Assembly: GCA_021014325.1 (NCBI GenBank)
Contig: CM037469.1
Span: forward strand, 12,032,663 to 12,096,662
Direction of reading: 5' to 3'
Length of the DNA: 64,000 nucleotides
Origin: Plazaster borealis
Taxonomy: Eukaryota > Echinodermata > Asteroidea > Forcipulatida > Labidiasteridae
A program made the translations under genes and the position numbers. The notes under the pieces were generated by a model. That model was not told the DNA's origin. It searched no databases and saw nothing but the letters and a program-made list of their open reading frames with translations. Shown here piece by piece: positions 10,730-22,284 of this stretch (its first letter is position 1; every line of letters starts with the position of its first letter).

Positions 10730-12594
10730 TCAGTTGGCCATGACGCAGCCCATACAGCTGACCTCTGTTATCCTCCTGGTAGAGCTGTGGAGAGTGCATG
10801 AAAATCTGTGGCATTCACCACAGATCCTCGATGTTCTGCGTCTTCGTCCTTGGGGGCAAGCATGGCAGATACCTTGGGGCAGGGCGTATTCTCCGGGCAA
10901 ATGGCGATGAAAGGCAACGTCGTATCCCAAGTATGTCATTGCCCCCGTTGTGTTCCGTCTAAAGCCCGCTGGGTTCGCCGCCCGCACCCGGATTTGTGGG
11001 TCAATCAAGGATCTGATGAGGTCATTGAGAAAAGCATGACGACGACTGCTGTCCCCTTGATTCCATGCAGGGTTCAATTGAAGCCAGAGGACGTAGGCGT
11101 TGATGGCTGAAAGGTTGATCAAGTTGAAGAACATCACCAACGGCCAACGCTTGGTCTTCCTGGAGCAATTATAGACGCTGCACATTTGGTCGACCGTATC
11201 CACACCAGACTTTGTGGAATTATAGTAATGGATGATTTCAGGTTTCCCTGAAGCTTCTTGGACGGCCGTGTCACGGTGCATAGTTGATAGTAGGGTGACA
11301 TTCCTGGTTTTTCTGGGCACGTATGAAACAAGTGTCATCTTGTCCGTGAACATGAATCGTGACGAACCCACCTCCCTGCATTTTATATTTTCTTTTCGCA
11401 TATCCTTCGGGACTTCGTGTCTGTAGCCCCTTACGGTTCCCACTATTGTCAGTCGCTGGGTAAGAAGGTACTCGGCCAGACCCCTACTAGTGAAAAAATT
11501 GTCACAAGTGACGTTTCGTCCACTTCCAAAGTAGGGGCGCACCATGTCTTTGACAACACGGGCGCCAAGTTAAGTCTCTCGTCTGTTGCCCTCCTTCCCA
11601 ATGTATGGTTGCATGTTGCACACATACTTGGTGGTACTGTCCACGCATAGCCAACATTTTAGTCCGTACTTGGCGGGTTTACTTGGCATATATTGCCTGA
11701 ATGGGCATTTCCCACGAAATGCAACAAGTTGCTCGTCAACAGTGAGACATTCACCAGGGCTGTAGTATCGCCGGCAGGAATCGGTGAACATCTCAAAAAC
11801 TTCTCTGATCGGCGCAAACTTATCGACCAATCGCCGTTCCACTCGTGTAGCCCTGTCATCGAACCGCATCATTGTAAGAATGTCCTGAAATCTTGTCCCG
11901 CACATGGTTGCTTGGCAAGTAGGTCTGGCAAAAACCCTTCCCTCCAGAAGGAGCGGACCCTTTCGTGTCCTGACTTGGTAAGGCCAAGGTAAATCAGCAG
12001 GCCGATGGTTGATCTGATCTCCATCATGACGACGTCCTTCCACTGCCGACCTCGCTTTGAAGCACCATACACATTGGTGTTGTCAACGATGGGTTGCAAC
12101 ATGGCTGCCGGCATGAACAGTTCAAAGAGTTGGAGCTTTGAAGAGGCCCTGTCGACATTTTTGGGGCCTTGGGTAGCTTTCAAAAGATTTGCCGAAGCAA
12201 CTCTTCCAGCACGTCGAGGAACTTCCTCTGTCCAAAGAGTGCCGTCTGGTGCTGCAAACTGTCCAGCATGCTTTGGCTTGGTCGGTGTGGCGGCTCGCTG
12301 GGTTCGGGGACGGCCACGACGCCCACTGGCAGCTGGTGGTGGTTGTGGGGCTGGCTGGGCAGAAATTTGTGGCTGGGGAGTGAATGGCTGACCGGTGAGA
12401 GGTCGGGTTTGGCGGGGGGCTACCGGCACATCACTGTCCTCGTCCTCGCTTTCGTCCACGCCATAGCTGCTCTCTGACATGGCTTCTTCACAGGCATCTT
12501 CCTCATTGTCATCAGACGATAAATCGCTTACATCAGAAATATCTTCGTAAACACCTCCCAACGCACCGTCAGCACCTACTCCTGATGAAGCCAT
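10730..12594 (-). pseudogene. piggyBac-family transposase, frame-broken
   Basis: The family is a DDD-type cut-and-paste transposase acting at TTAA sites. The start is taken at the Met before ASSGVGADG (12,594). An acidic, Pro/Gln-rich N-terminus comes first, followed by a GRRGRPR AT-hook-like motif. The core follows, with LTVDEQLVAFRG (first catalytic Asp), VTCDNFFTS (second Asp) and KSGVDTVDQM (third Asp). The C-terminus is Cys/His-rich (CHAC, CGEC, MGC), as in the usual zinc-binding domain. A frame change occurs between about 11,870 and 11,940. A TAA stop falls in frame at about 11,570, after GNRRET, and the same frame continues with LGARVVKDM. The total is close to the usual 550-620 residues. 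I could not identify the terminal inverted repeats. The copy is recent enough for the domains to be plain, but it is not functional as written. Confidence 0.93.
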
Positions 12595-14559
12595 ATTTAG
12601 AAATGAATAATGGTATGAGTTGAGGAACACGGGTTTTGATCAAGGCTGTTTGTAATGGTAAGGGCTCTACGTCCGTACAGACATGGACCATGGTATATAA
12701 TACCACCCTGCGCTACAACCACTAACCCCCTGTGCACCCTGCCCAAATAAACCAACGCACGTGTATACCCGTCATTGTTCATTGGCTTGCTCTATACAGA
12801 GCCGTGCGCATGCTTTTGTGAAGAAACCGGATACTTTATGTGTTGGGTCACGGTGTTTGACCTCTCAGAACCGAAGCTTAACCGTGTCGGGTTTAACGAA
12901 TTCCAGCTGTCTGAACGCAAGGAGTTTTATTTTTACGACTCCCCCCTCCGCTGCTCGTAAGGTTAAACCGGTTCGGGTCTAACTTTGCTCTCTGAACATG
13001 GTCTGAACATAGACTGTTGTTGTTATAATGTTTTATAGCAAATCAACCTGGAAATCGGTGGGGATGGGGGAATACAGCTGTTTCTCAATCGTTTTCTTTA
13101 TATTAGTCCTACATGGAGGTAGAATTGTTTCAAGCCCAACAAAAAAATGTGTAATGGCTCTGCTCCTCGATCTTCCCCTTCAGGAAACACCACGCCCCGC
13201 CCGCGAGGTTTTTTTTGAAAACTTTTTTTTATTTACCTTTTTTATATATTTTATTTCTTTCCAACATCCGCATTCCGATCGAAAAAAAAAATCAAAATCA
13301 TAACAAAAAAGGTCATCATAGCAAGTGTTTGGGAAAAAAAATTCGCGCCCCGCCCATCCCCACACGTGGACGTTTGTTTTATCACAGTGTTGGAGTTGGA
13401 GGTAGGATAGTGTTACCACACATTATGTTTTACTGATCATAGTTAAGCTTCCCTGGAAAACACAAGACAAGATTTATGTGTACAAACCAATGGCAGCCCT
13501 CCCAACCATTGGCGATGACTCTCAAGGTGAATGAACTAACCCAGTGCAAATAACAACTGCTATTGGTATGATCATTATAGAGAAAGTTCCTTTCTCTATG
13601 GTAGATGGTGGAATACCCGAAAGACTGAATTTTTTGAAAATTCATGGGTGGATACGAAAAAATAGCAAAAAAACCTACAGGACAAACAAGTGAGGGAAAC
13701 TCACTACACAGGCCCCGCTCTGCATTAGGTTCCCTTTTCGAAACTTGCCACGACATGGGCTAGCTTGGGCTCGGGCTCCGTGTGCCTGATGATTGAAGCC
13801 CCCTATGCCTGATGGCCTGATTGAAGCCCCCCTCATTAGCGTAAGGAAAGTGCACTTTCTCCCCAACAAGACTGATCCAGCCTTTAGCCGAAGCCTTCGT
13901 TTCTTGAGAAGGGCCTTTGTAAGGTACCGGTACAGTCGCACTGAGACATGAAACTATTTTCATGCAAATGCTTCTTATTACAGAGGGAATATACGACAAA
14001 AAACCCCCAAAACAACAACCATGTAATACAAATAATTGTAAATCGAAAATATATTTAAAACAAAATATTTGTCGACACGCGCTTATTTTCTACAACGTCA
14101 GAATTTGTATTTAGACCTTCTATTGCATTACAACGTCACAGTGCGAGTTTTTGACAAGCGAGGTTGGAAAAACTATGGGAAGCCATAAATGCAAAGCAAA
14201 AACAGATACCAACAATTTGTAACAATACACAAATATTCAAAAATAATGTTGAATTTGTTGGAAACAAAGCAACCAATCATAGGATGTATTTCTGTTAAAA
14301 TAAAAATTTGCAGACATTTTGAATTTGGTCACAACATCTGTTAACACGATTGAATGTTTTGCTAACATTCGGCCGTCCATGCAACCAGCACTAGAACGGG
14401 TCCATTTCACTCCATCGAGTACATCTAAAAATAGAATTTAGAAATTCCGTTCTTGCGTAAAGCACTGTGAAAACCCCCCAAAAACCAGACCTTTTTGAAA
14501 AGCTGCAATACAACCTTCGTGTTTAGTTAGTTGCAGACTAAAGTCCGTGGAGGAAGGGT
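12595..14559. other. gene-free stretch 5' of the transposase
   Basis: Positions 12,595-13,020 are likely the transposase 5' region. They include TTAACCGTGTCGGGTTTAA near 12,889 and GGTTAAACCGG near 12,961, candidate end sequences I could not pair. Positions 13,200-13,340 are T-rich then A-rich, in opposite orientation. Between 13,780 and 13,830 GATTGAAGCCCCC is repeated. No gene is supported. Confidence 0.45.
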
Positions 14560-14720
14560 TTATCACAGGAAGCTTAGACAGAGATCATGTATAGTGCCAT
14601 ACGAGAGTAATGTGTGTTCACTTGGAACAAAACGCATGTACATGTACGTTCACTTCCAACAGACTACCTAAGCCAACGGTTCATCATGGAAGAACAAGGT
14701 GAGGAAGAGATGGGTGGAGA
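14560..14720 (+). promoter_or_regulatory. first-exon/promoter-like module, copy 1
   Basis: The stretch ACTTCCAACAGACTACCTAAGCCAACGGTTCATC precedes ATGGAAGAACAAG and a GT donor (GTGAGG). It is clearly related to 36,140-36,200 and 39,380-39,440, where the same leader precedes ATGGACAATG and GTAAGG. Downstream GGATGGAGATTT is also shared. Conservation of leader, ATG and donor across diverged copies suggests the 5' end of a gene family. The remaining exons are not seen here. Confidence 0.45.
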
Positions 14721-15379
14721 TTTACATTTAATTAACCCATTTTTGTGAGTTATTAGAATCAGTCCGCCGGGTCCGGATTTCTGTGTGTCAAGTGCCCATT
14801 TCCATGCATGTTATTCCCTCCGTGGGATCCCCTGGGTGTGATTACTCAATTTCTGTCGGTACTTAACTGGCAGACCTGCAAGGCCGCTGTGCAAGTTGTA
14901 GTCCTTCGTTTGTTTGATTTTAGTGTCGTGTTTGTGCATTGAGTTGAGATTGTAATTTTGTTGTTCCTTGTGGCTCGACTCGACCACGGACCTTCAATGC
15001 CACCACTCTTTCAAGGGAGAGTACATTTTGTTCTTGTTATTTTTCTGTTTTTAAATTAGCATAGTAGTATTATTGTATATTATTTATCAGCACTTTTACA
15101 ATTTTAATTTCATTTAATTTTTATCAGTGTTTTATTTTGTTTTATTTCATTTGAGATCGAGATAATGGCATATAAGGGGGTGGCTTTGATGTATCCAACC
15201 GTTAATTTTCGCATTTTTTTTCGATCTCAATGGGACGCTATTGAAGTCATCGAAGATCGGTGCGTGGTGTGAAGTTTTTTTTTCGATCTCAATAGGGGGG
15301 GGGGCTGGGTGACAAGAGGGGCGGAGCATCCCCCCAAATGAAGAAGGGGAAAATAATACATACAACCAAGCATTATTTT

Positions 15380-15645
15380 TCTTAATTCACATTTTTTTTT
15401 TCGGGGGGGGGGACTTCAGGTTTCAAACACCCCCCCCGTGACCTCCACAAAAAAACCCAAATTGAACAAACAAGCAAACAAACACCCCAACAAACAAACA
15501 ACACCCCCACCAACACCCCCACCCACAAACAAACAAACAAACAAACAAACAAACAAACAAACAAACAAGCAAACAAATACAAAACAAAAAATAACAACAA
15601 CAAACACCCTAACAAACAAATTCAGTCGCGAATACCATAAAACTA
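15380..15645. repeat. low-complexity (CAAA)n and poly-C/G tract
   Basis: Runs of T and G at 15,390-15,412 and of C at 15,429-15,437 precede about 170 bp of imperfect (ACAA)n. Open frames reading FVCLFVCLFVCL or NKQTNKQT are products of the 4-bp repeat and not genes. Confidence 0.92.
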
Positions 15646-16044
15646 ACCTGTGAAAATGTCATTTCAAAAGGTGGTAGCGTTTTTGAGATATTGCCGACAA
15701 TCTGAAGCGGTTATGTCCACGCAGGTAGAATAATGTGCATTGGAATACATAATCTAGAAACGTTACTTTCCAGTTAAAACGCTTCTCAGATTCAAATTTT
15801 GGGGGACAGAAAGTGATATCTTTTTCCATAATCGCAGCACTTCGAAGTGAAAAGTTTCTCAAAATGTAGTATACTATCCAAAGCTGCTGTGCTTCTTACC
15901 GAGAAAGTTTTTATTGCCATTAATAGTTTTACGGGGGATTTCCACTATTGCTCAACAAACTGCCATCCGGAATTCACCCAGGCGGTTCTGGTTAATTGTT
16001 CAACACAATGTTTACAAAAGGCGAGCCACATAACCTGGACTTTT

Positions 16045-16105
16045 CGTGCAGGCGCGTAGCTCACATGGAAGAGCGCCTTAGAGCACCTTAAGGTCTGAAG
16101 GTGGA
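16045..16105 (+). repeat. degenerate tRNA-like sequence
   Basis: GCGCGTAGCTCACATGGAAG with AGCGCC resembles the D-arm and A-box of a tRNA. The expected B-box position reads GGTGGAATACTC, which is decayed, and no acceptor stem closes. It is best read as an old SINE head rather than a tRNA gene. Confidence 0.35.
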
Positions 16106-16116
16106 ATACTCTGTTT

Positions 16117-16563
16117 ACGGCCAAGTAATAAAAGTAACGAGTTTTTCTCGTCCGGACTTTTAAAAAAAAAGGGGGCAGGGCTTTACTGTTTACTATTTTT
16201 CATTTATTTGCTATTTTTTTCCAAGATGGCCGCCATGCTAAATATGGCTGGCAAAGGTACATTTATTAACAGATAATGAGCTATTTGAATATACGGATGC
16301 AATGTATGACAAAACAAATGATTTGTATAATTTTAGTCAACTTGCCAAGCAAGTTTCAAAATTCAGAAACGGCTGTTGTATTGCAAAGGTGAATAAAAGA
16401 GTTTAGACAAATTCTAAGGCAAACACTAAACCAAGGAACTCCGTTTTTCCCCCGAATTTTACCTTTTTTCTGAATAGTATAAATAGTAAAAAAAAAAAAG
16501 GAGGCGGCGGCCAAAAAAGGAAGCGGGCGGGGACGAGAAACTCATTACTTTTGTTACTTGGCC
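16117..16563. mobile_element. TIR element, GGCCAAGTAA termini
   Basis: The left end GGCCAAGTAATAAAAGTAAC, followed by GAGTTTTTCTCGTCC, is mirrored at the right end as GGGACGAGAAACTCATTAC and TTTTGTTACTTGGCC. Inside each end lies a G/C-run (AAAAGGGGGCAGG; AAAGGAGGCGGCGG). The interior is AT-rich and lacks a transposase. Confidence 0.75.
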
Positions 16564-17254
16564 TTATTATTATTAAGCAAACATTATATTGCAATGTCTG
16601 ATTTGTATCACGAATTTTGATAAGAAGAAAGGGGGCACATCTCAAAACCTGTTCAGCTGATATTTTTATAACTCTTGTATCATGAGAAAATTATGAGACA
16701 AATTATAAATTTGCCCATTTGACCAGCTAGCTAGTTCTCGCCTGCTGGAGGACTTGGAAATTATATTCTTTATTTCTGTACATGGTTTGTACATTTTTGT
16801 ACATAATAATGTCTAGACCATTCAACCTTTGTTCACAAAAAGAGCTTATGCAGAGTCCATGGTCTTTCTGGCAGGCGAAATACTACACTGGTCATAAAAA
16901 AATGAGAAATTTTGCATTCTGTGTCAATGATAATTGGCCTAATTTCCACATAATTCAATAGCTATACAAAAAAATAACAGCTGAACAAGTTTTAAGATGT
17001 GCTCGTTTCTTTTTCACATCAAAAGTGGATAAAATCGGACTCAACTATTCGCCATAAAATAATGTATAAGACTGTACGTGTTCTTCCATTTAATTGGGCT
17101 GTGTACAAAAATCGTGCATGCAGGTACTGTTGCTCTTTTGTAAACGTCCCTGTACACGGGAACAATCCTCGACGCCTGCTCATGTACGCAACCTATAGTC
17201 CCCATGGTGTGCAGTACGACGAGGTTGACCTCTCTCTCACCCTGGTATTGGATC

Positions 17255-17291
17255 ATTTGCATATCCAACATTTTTGGATACGTATGCAAAT
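17255..17291. promoter_or_regulatory. inverted pair of octamer motifs
   Basis: ATTTGCAT (17,255-17,262) and ATGCAAAT (17,284-17,291) face each other with 21 bp between them, inside a GGAT..ATCC symmetric context. The octamer is the binding site of POU factors and is common in histone and snRNA promoters. No such gene is visible next to it, so function is unproven. Confidence 0.35.
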
Positions 17292-17489
17292 TAGAATAGT
17301 CTGGCTGTGAACATGGTGAATACTGAATGAGTACAACTTAACATGTTTACGTTAGACTTTTGTACACCAGTCGTTGTCCAAGTAAGGAGTTTCCCTTCTG
17401 GTTGGAAATAAAGTAAACCGTGGACGAGGTTGGGTAAATACCATCATTGCTCTATGTACAGACGCACACAATGCTTAGTGAATTTTTAT

Positions 17490-18249
17490 TTATTTATTCA
17501 TGGTTTATTGCACTTTCATTCTGCAGCCCAAGGGCTGAATTGCATGAAGTATACAAACGAAATACACATTAAAAAAGTACACATACAAGATATAAAATAG
17601 TAGAAAGTAAACATGATAATGAAAAATATAAATCTTTACAAACTTTACCCCCCCCCCTCACCACACTCCAAAACTGAGTTGTACCCACCCCCTAAACAAG
17701 CCGAAAAGCTCAACAAGTGCTGGAAGCTTAACCAAGACAATGGTTCAGCAGCTAGACAGTTGTCTAGCAGCCAAACCAAGGCAATGTTAAATAGCTAAGC
17801 ACGTAGTGTTAAAAAGCTAAGCACGTTCAGCAAGCTTCCCAACATGATGTTCAAAAAGTGGGTAAAAAAAGTGTTTAAAAAGGTGTCTAAATCCTTTAAA
17901 AAAGTGTTTAAAAAGTGTTAAACCACCGTTTTTACAGAGCAATGAATCATTCACTTAAGGTGTCACTAAGTAAACGTGTCAGGTATGGGATAGGACTATT
18001 TTTGAATCTATTTGTGTTAGCGTGAATTCTGTCTGATATCCGGGTTGATCTGAGAGTCATAGAGTGGCATCTATTGAATTTGGGAAACCAGTCTTCAAAT
18101 TTTTTTGAACGGTATGTTTTGGCAATGAATTTTGAACATAAATGCAATCGTCGCTCACTCAGGGATTCCAAATTTAAAACACTGAGAGCTTGGCAGTAAT
18201 TGGAGTAAGCAAGTCCTAGAATAGTACGACAAATACGTTTGTAACACAT
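17490..18249 (-). pseudogene. 5'-truncated LINE, reverse-transcriptase C-terminal remnant
   Basis: On the minus strand an open frame from 18,249 to 17,947 encodes 100 residues. It has the typical end of APE-type LINE polyproteins: KRICRTILGLAYSNYCQAL, LESLSERRLHLCSKF, WFP, and finally NSPIPYLTRLL. The 3' UTR runs to about 17,490. There the plus strand reads TTTATTTATTCATGGTTTATT and CAGCCCAAGGGCTGAATTGCATGA, as in LINE 3' ends. Everything upstream of the C-terminal segment is absent, as expected for 5' truncation during target-primed reverse transcription. Confidence 0.75.
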
Positions 18250-19129
18250 AACTCACGATAAGATAATATAATTGGAATATATTGCATGGAACGAAACTTT
18301 GAATAGGCCTACATTGAACACGAGGTTGGTAATTCGCAGGGTGAAGGTTAAAAAAAAATTAAAAATTGTTTCACCTTTTTCTTCAAATTAAAATGAAAAA
18401 AGTGAAGACTATCATACAATTGTTACTGCACAATAAAACAGTAACTCGCCGTAATTTTGAGGTGTGGGGGCCTGCATTGAATATGATGTTCCTTGTGCAA
18501 TTCTTTGTTCCTTTTCCGTCGCATTTATTTTATTTTTTAGACTACATTTTTTGGCGTCGCATTTTTTTTCCTCGTTTTTTTTCGCCGCATTTTTTTTGGG
18601 GGGTGTTGCATTTTGTTTCTTTTTTTTCTTTCTATGCGTTTTATTTTTACACGGATAAGTTCACGTTTTGTGAATATAATTATAATAATTAAGCTGCCGG
18701 GATTTGTTCAGCTTCTTATTCACAGATGTTCTTATTGCTATTTTCTTTGGTATGGGATTATTGTGATAAGAAGAACTTCTTCTAAATCACTTATTTGATA
18801 GTCAGCAAACGATTGAAAACCGAAATAAAAACGGCCCGCTCTATTTTCTCGTTCTTTCGTTTCCCCCTTTTTAAAACCGTTGGTTATGGCGAATAGTTAA
18901 ACAAGTCAATTTGTGTAAACAATATTTTCAGGAATAACAATAATAATAACTAGAACTATGTGTTTGTCCTTAGGACAAACACAAAGCTGTTCCGTTTTTT
19001 TTACCTTGATTAAACGCTCCAGACCTAGAAAGTTAGTCTGACTTTGAGATAGAAGACCCTTCACTTTTAACGGGCCCTTTTTTATTTAGGTGTGCCCAAA
19101 AACCTAAACCTAAAACTTTCACCCACATC

Positions 19130-20310
19130 ATATTAGAACCACGTGCTGTAGGACCCCTTTTCCTGAATGAAATAAAGGTCAACATGGGGTCACGGTAACC
19201 TGAGGCTAATCCTCAATGCTCAAAAGGTTTATAACTGAAATGAATTCGAAAATTGGCTGAGCAGTTCTTGATATATGGTCCCACTTCCAGTTGACCCGGA
19301 AGTAAAGGTCAACATTGGGTCATGTAACCCAAGTTCTATCTTCAATGCTCAAAGGGTCTATAACTGACAAGAAATTGCAAATTGGGTGTGTACTTCTTGA
19401 GATCTGGTCCCAATTCCGGTTGACCCGGAAGTAAAGGTCAAAATGGGGTTAAGATAACCAAAGTTTAAAGTATAATGCTCAAAGGGTCTATAATTGAAAA
19501 GAAATTGCAAATCGGGTGTGTACTTCTTGAGATATGTCCAACTTCCGGTTGACCCGGAAGTAAAGGTCAACATGGGGTCTTCAATGTTTCATGCTCAAAC
19601 GATCTACAACTGAAAATAAATTGAAAATCGGTTGTGTAGTTCTTGAAATATGGTCCCACTTCCGGTTGACCGGGAAGTAAAGGTCAACCCGGGGTCACGG
19701 TAACCGAAGTTTAATATTTAATGCTCGAAGGATCTCTAACTGAAAACAAATTGAAAATCGGTTGAGTAGTTCTTGAGATATGGTCTCCCTTCCGGTTGAC
19801 CCGGAAGCAAAGGTCATCATGGGGTCACGGTTACCCAAGGCTAATCTCCAATGCCCAAGGAGTCTATAACTGAAAAAAGTTTTAAAACCGGTTGTGTAGG
19901 TCTTGAGATATGGTCCCACTTCCGGTTGACCCGGAAGTAAAGGTCATCACTGGGTCACGGTAACCCAAGGCTATCTCCAATGCCCAAGGAGTCTATAACT
20001 GAAAACAAGTTTGAAAATCGGTTGTGTAGTTCTTGAGATATGGTCTCACTTCCGGTTGACCCGGAAATAAAGGTCAACATGGGGTCACGGTAACCCAAGG
20101 CTAATCTCCAATGCCCAAGGAGTCTATAACTGAAAAAGTTTGAAACCGGTTGTGTAGTTCTTGAGATGTGGTCCCACTTCCGGTTGACCCGGAGCTAAAG
20201 GTCAACATGGGGTCACGGTAACCCAAGGCTATCTCCAATGCCCAAGGAGTCTATAACTGAAAACAAGTTTGAAAATCGGCTGTGTACTTCTTGAGATATG
20301 GTGCTGCAAA
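19130..20310. repeat. ~128-bp tandem array, CTTCCGGTTGACCCGGAAG type
   Basis: GTTGACCCGGAAGTAAAGG recurs near 19,292, 19,421, 19,548, 19,665, 19,796, 19,926, 20,055 and 20,180, a period of 117-131 bp. Each unit carries GGGGTCACGGTAACCCAAGG, a CAATGCCCAAGGAGTCTATA block and GTTCTTGAGATATGGTCCC. The core CTTCCGG..CCGGAAG is a near-palindrome. The same unit family recurs at 43,610-44,690. Confidence 0.93.
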
Positions 20311-20520
20311 GATTAACTAATTAAAGCTTTGAATTACCGTAATTTGGCACCTGATGACGTCACAGTAACAAAAATGTGTTTTTCATACTAATAAATTTAA
20401 TAAGGTACACGATGGTATGTAACTTATCCCAATCCAATGCCTTTAACGAAAACCCTATTAGAACGTACGTATATCCTCTCTCGGTAAAGATTCCAATATC
20501 ACGGCAGTCTTTGACGCCTA

Positions 20521-20542
20521 GCCGTGATTGCGCAATCACGGC
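20521..20542. repeat. perfect 22-bp palindrome
   Basis: GCCGTGATTGC is followed immediately by its exact reverse complement GCAATCACGGC. ATCACGGCAG also occurs 25 bp upstream. It lies inside the hairpin-bounded element and may be another structural module of it. Confidence 0.8.
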
Positions 20543-21149
20543 ACAATTTGCCAGCTAGCCATGGGGTCCGATTTGTCACTTCATCGTTAATTATCTTGGA
20601 AATACATTGTACCTTGATTAATTTTAATGGTCTGGAATAACTCTTAGTGAAAGCATTCGTGTTTAAAAAAAAATTCTTTTAGGTAACTAAAATGTTCCTT
20701 ATTTGAAAAAGTTGTGTTTTTGACCAACTAAACACTTACACTTTTCAGAGCCATTGGCTTGTGTACACAGATACAAAACGGGCAATAAATGACGTCATGG
20801 TGACGTCGTCCGAAATTTTAGGCCATCAAATAGTTATACAGTACCCCACAAGTATAAAACCGAAAAAAGTTTGACGATCGGACGTATACGTTTTGAGATA
20901 ATGGTGGTCTAAAAATTGGCTAATTAAATATTCATGTCATTATAACTATAAGTAAACTAATTAATTAATGTAAGCTAATTACATTTAACTATAACTTCAA
21001 GACCCAATCTTTAATATGATATAGGATCTGACTCTTTTATACTAAGCCAAGTATGACTTTTGGACGTAACAAAATGCCCAGGTTAAACCTAAGGGCTTTT
21101 GGCGGAAGGAAAGAATAATAAAAACTAAAAAAATCCTGACGAAAACAAT

Positions 21150-21233
21150 AGCTGTTCCGACCGCTATGTCGGAACAGCTAAAAAAAATCCTGACGAAAAC
21201 AATAGCTGTTCCGACCGCTATGTCGGAACAGCT
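21150..21233. repeat. duplicated terminal hairpin (AGCTGTTCCGAC stem)
   Basis: Two identical 30-nt hairpins at 21,150-21,179 and 21,204-21,233 have 12-bp stems and a CGCTAT loop. They lie within a 54-bp direct duplication that also contains AAAAAAATCCTGACGAAAAC. The stem sequence matches the start of this element at 18,984. Confidence 0.85.
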
Positions 21234-21659
21234 AATAATAATAGTGGCTTCTTATATAGCGCACATATCCGTCACTCGGTGACGCTCAAGGCGCTTTTAA
21301 CATTCATTATTTTCGTACAAGGTATTGTGGAGCTACGTTTTTGAAGTATGAGACCAAGTCCTTTACATAGCACCATGTAATGGTTTACAAGGTGCTGGGG
21401 CGCAATTATGCTGCTGATCAAACCAGGAACACCGGGGCGAACCCCTTCACTTTTCGATAAGTGCACTGGGTTCTTTTACGTGCATTACACAACACACGGG
21501 ACCTACGGCTTAACGTCCCATCCGAAGGACGAAGCATGTGGTTAAGTGTATTGCTTAAGGACACAAGTGTTACAACTGGGATTCGAACCCACACTCTGCT
21601 GATCAGAAACACCATAGCTTGAGTTCGGTGTTCTTATCCGCTCGGCCACGACACGCCAC
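21234..21659 (-). mobile_element. tRNA-derived SINE, full length (family A)
   Basis: This is a near-complete homologue of the copy at 103-540. Head: TGGCCGAGCGG and GGTTCGAATCCC at about 21,650-21,575. Body: GGACGTTAAGCCGTAGG and GAACCCAGTGCAC. 3' end: GCGCCTTGAGCGTCACCGAG, then GCGCTATATAAGAAGCC and a short (ATT)n. Its tail lies exactly against the terminal hairpin of the preceding element, so it inserted at or near that hairpin. Confidence 0.88.
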
Positions 21660-21746
21660 ATACCCCTGTTAGAAGTAGATCCAGTAACATTGTCTTCACT
21701 GAAGCCTAATATTCGTCGACAAAAAGTGTCACTATATGCAAAAGCC

Positions 21747-22111
21747 TTAAAGGCACGTTTGGTAATTGTCAAAGACCAGTGTTCTCATTAAATTTTGGTG
21801 TATCCCAACATATGCATAAAATAACAAGCCTGCGAAAATTTGGGCTCAATTGGTTATCGAAGTTGCACGAAAATGATGAAAGAAAAAACACCCTTGTTGT
21901 ACAAATGTGTGTGCTTTCAGATAGGAATAAAAACTTCTTGCAAGAAGTTTTTTATTATTTTAGTGAGAAATTACCTCTTTCTCAAAAACTACATTACTTC
22001 AGAGGGAGTCGTTTCTCACAATGATCAACAGCTCTCCGTTGCTCGTTACCACGTCAGTTTTTATGCTAATATATATTTTGAGTAATTACCAAACGTGTAC
22101 GATGCATTTAA
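21747..22111. mobile_element. TTAA-flanked MITE
   Basis: TTAA at 21,747 and 22,108 bounds ends AAGGCACGTTTGGTAATTG and, inverted, ATGCATCGTACACGTTTGG with GTAATTACTCAAA. The interior contains AGAAAAAACACCC, CTTCTTGCAAGAAG (a small palindrome) and TCGTTTCTCACAATG. Open frames inside it are not genes. It belongs to the same TTAA-targeting type as the MITE at 2894-3235. Confidence 0.85.
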
Positions 22112-22284
22112 TATATAATAAGGATAGATTAAAGAAATCCTTTTGTTTTCAATTCAAATTGCTCTAAGTGTTTATAATGTATGCTTCCACAGTTAAAATA
22201 ATAAGTTTTTAACAAAAAAATTGTTTCTACACATGCTACTCCACTAGCCACGTTTTAACTCTGGCCTTATTATATTATTTCTAA

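Larger units (their letters stand above)
18959..21233 (+). repeat. complex hairpin-bounded repeat element (AGCTGTTCCG type)
   Basis: The left boundary is a 25-bp hairpin (GTGTTTGTCC/GGACAAACAC) followed by AAGCTGTTCCG. The body is a tandem array (19,130-20,310) followed by a segment with TGACGTCA palindromes (about 20,354, 20,791). The right boundary has two copies of a hairpin whose stem AGCTGTTCCGAC/GTCGGAACAGCT repeats the left-end sequence. The same architecture with different bases occurs in the 42-64 kb arrays. It encodes no protein. The hairpins and microsatellite-rich ends recall Helitron/Helentron-like non-autonomous elements, but no diagnostic Helitron end is proven. Confidence 0.65.

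Noticed and set aside
12005..12477. Plus-strand open frames of up to 128 codons
   Set aside because: They are antisense to the piggyBac transposase, whose protein motifs on the minus strand are unmistakable.
15382..15653. Open frames of Val-Cys-Leu-Phe or Asn-Lys-Gln-Thr repeats
   Set aside because: Direct translation of an imperfect 4-bp microsatellite.
19130..20310. Regularly spaced repeats that superficially resemble a CRISPR array
   Set aside because: The whole ~128-bp unit is conserved, not short repeats with unique spacers, and the sequence is animal nuclear DNA.
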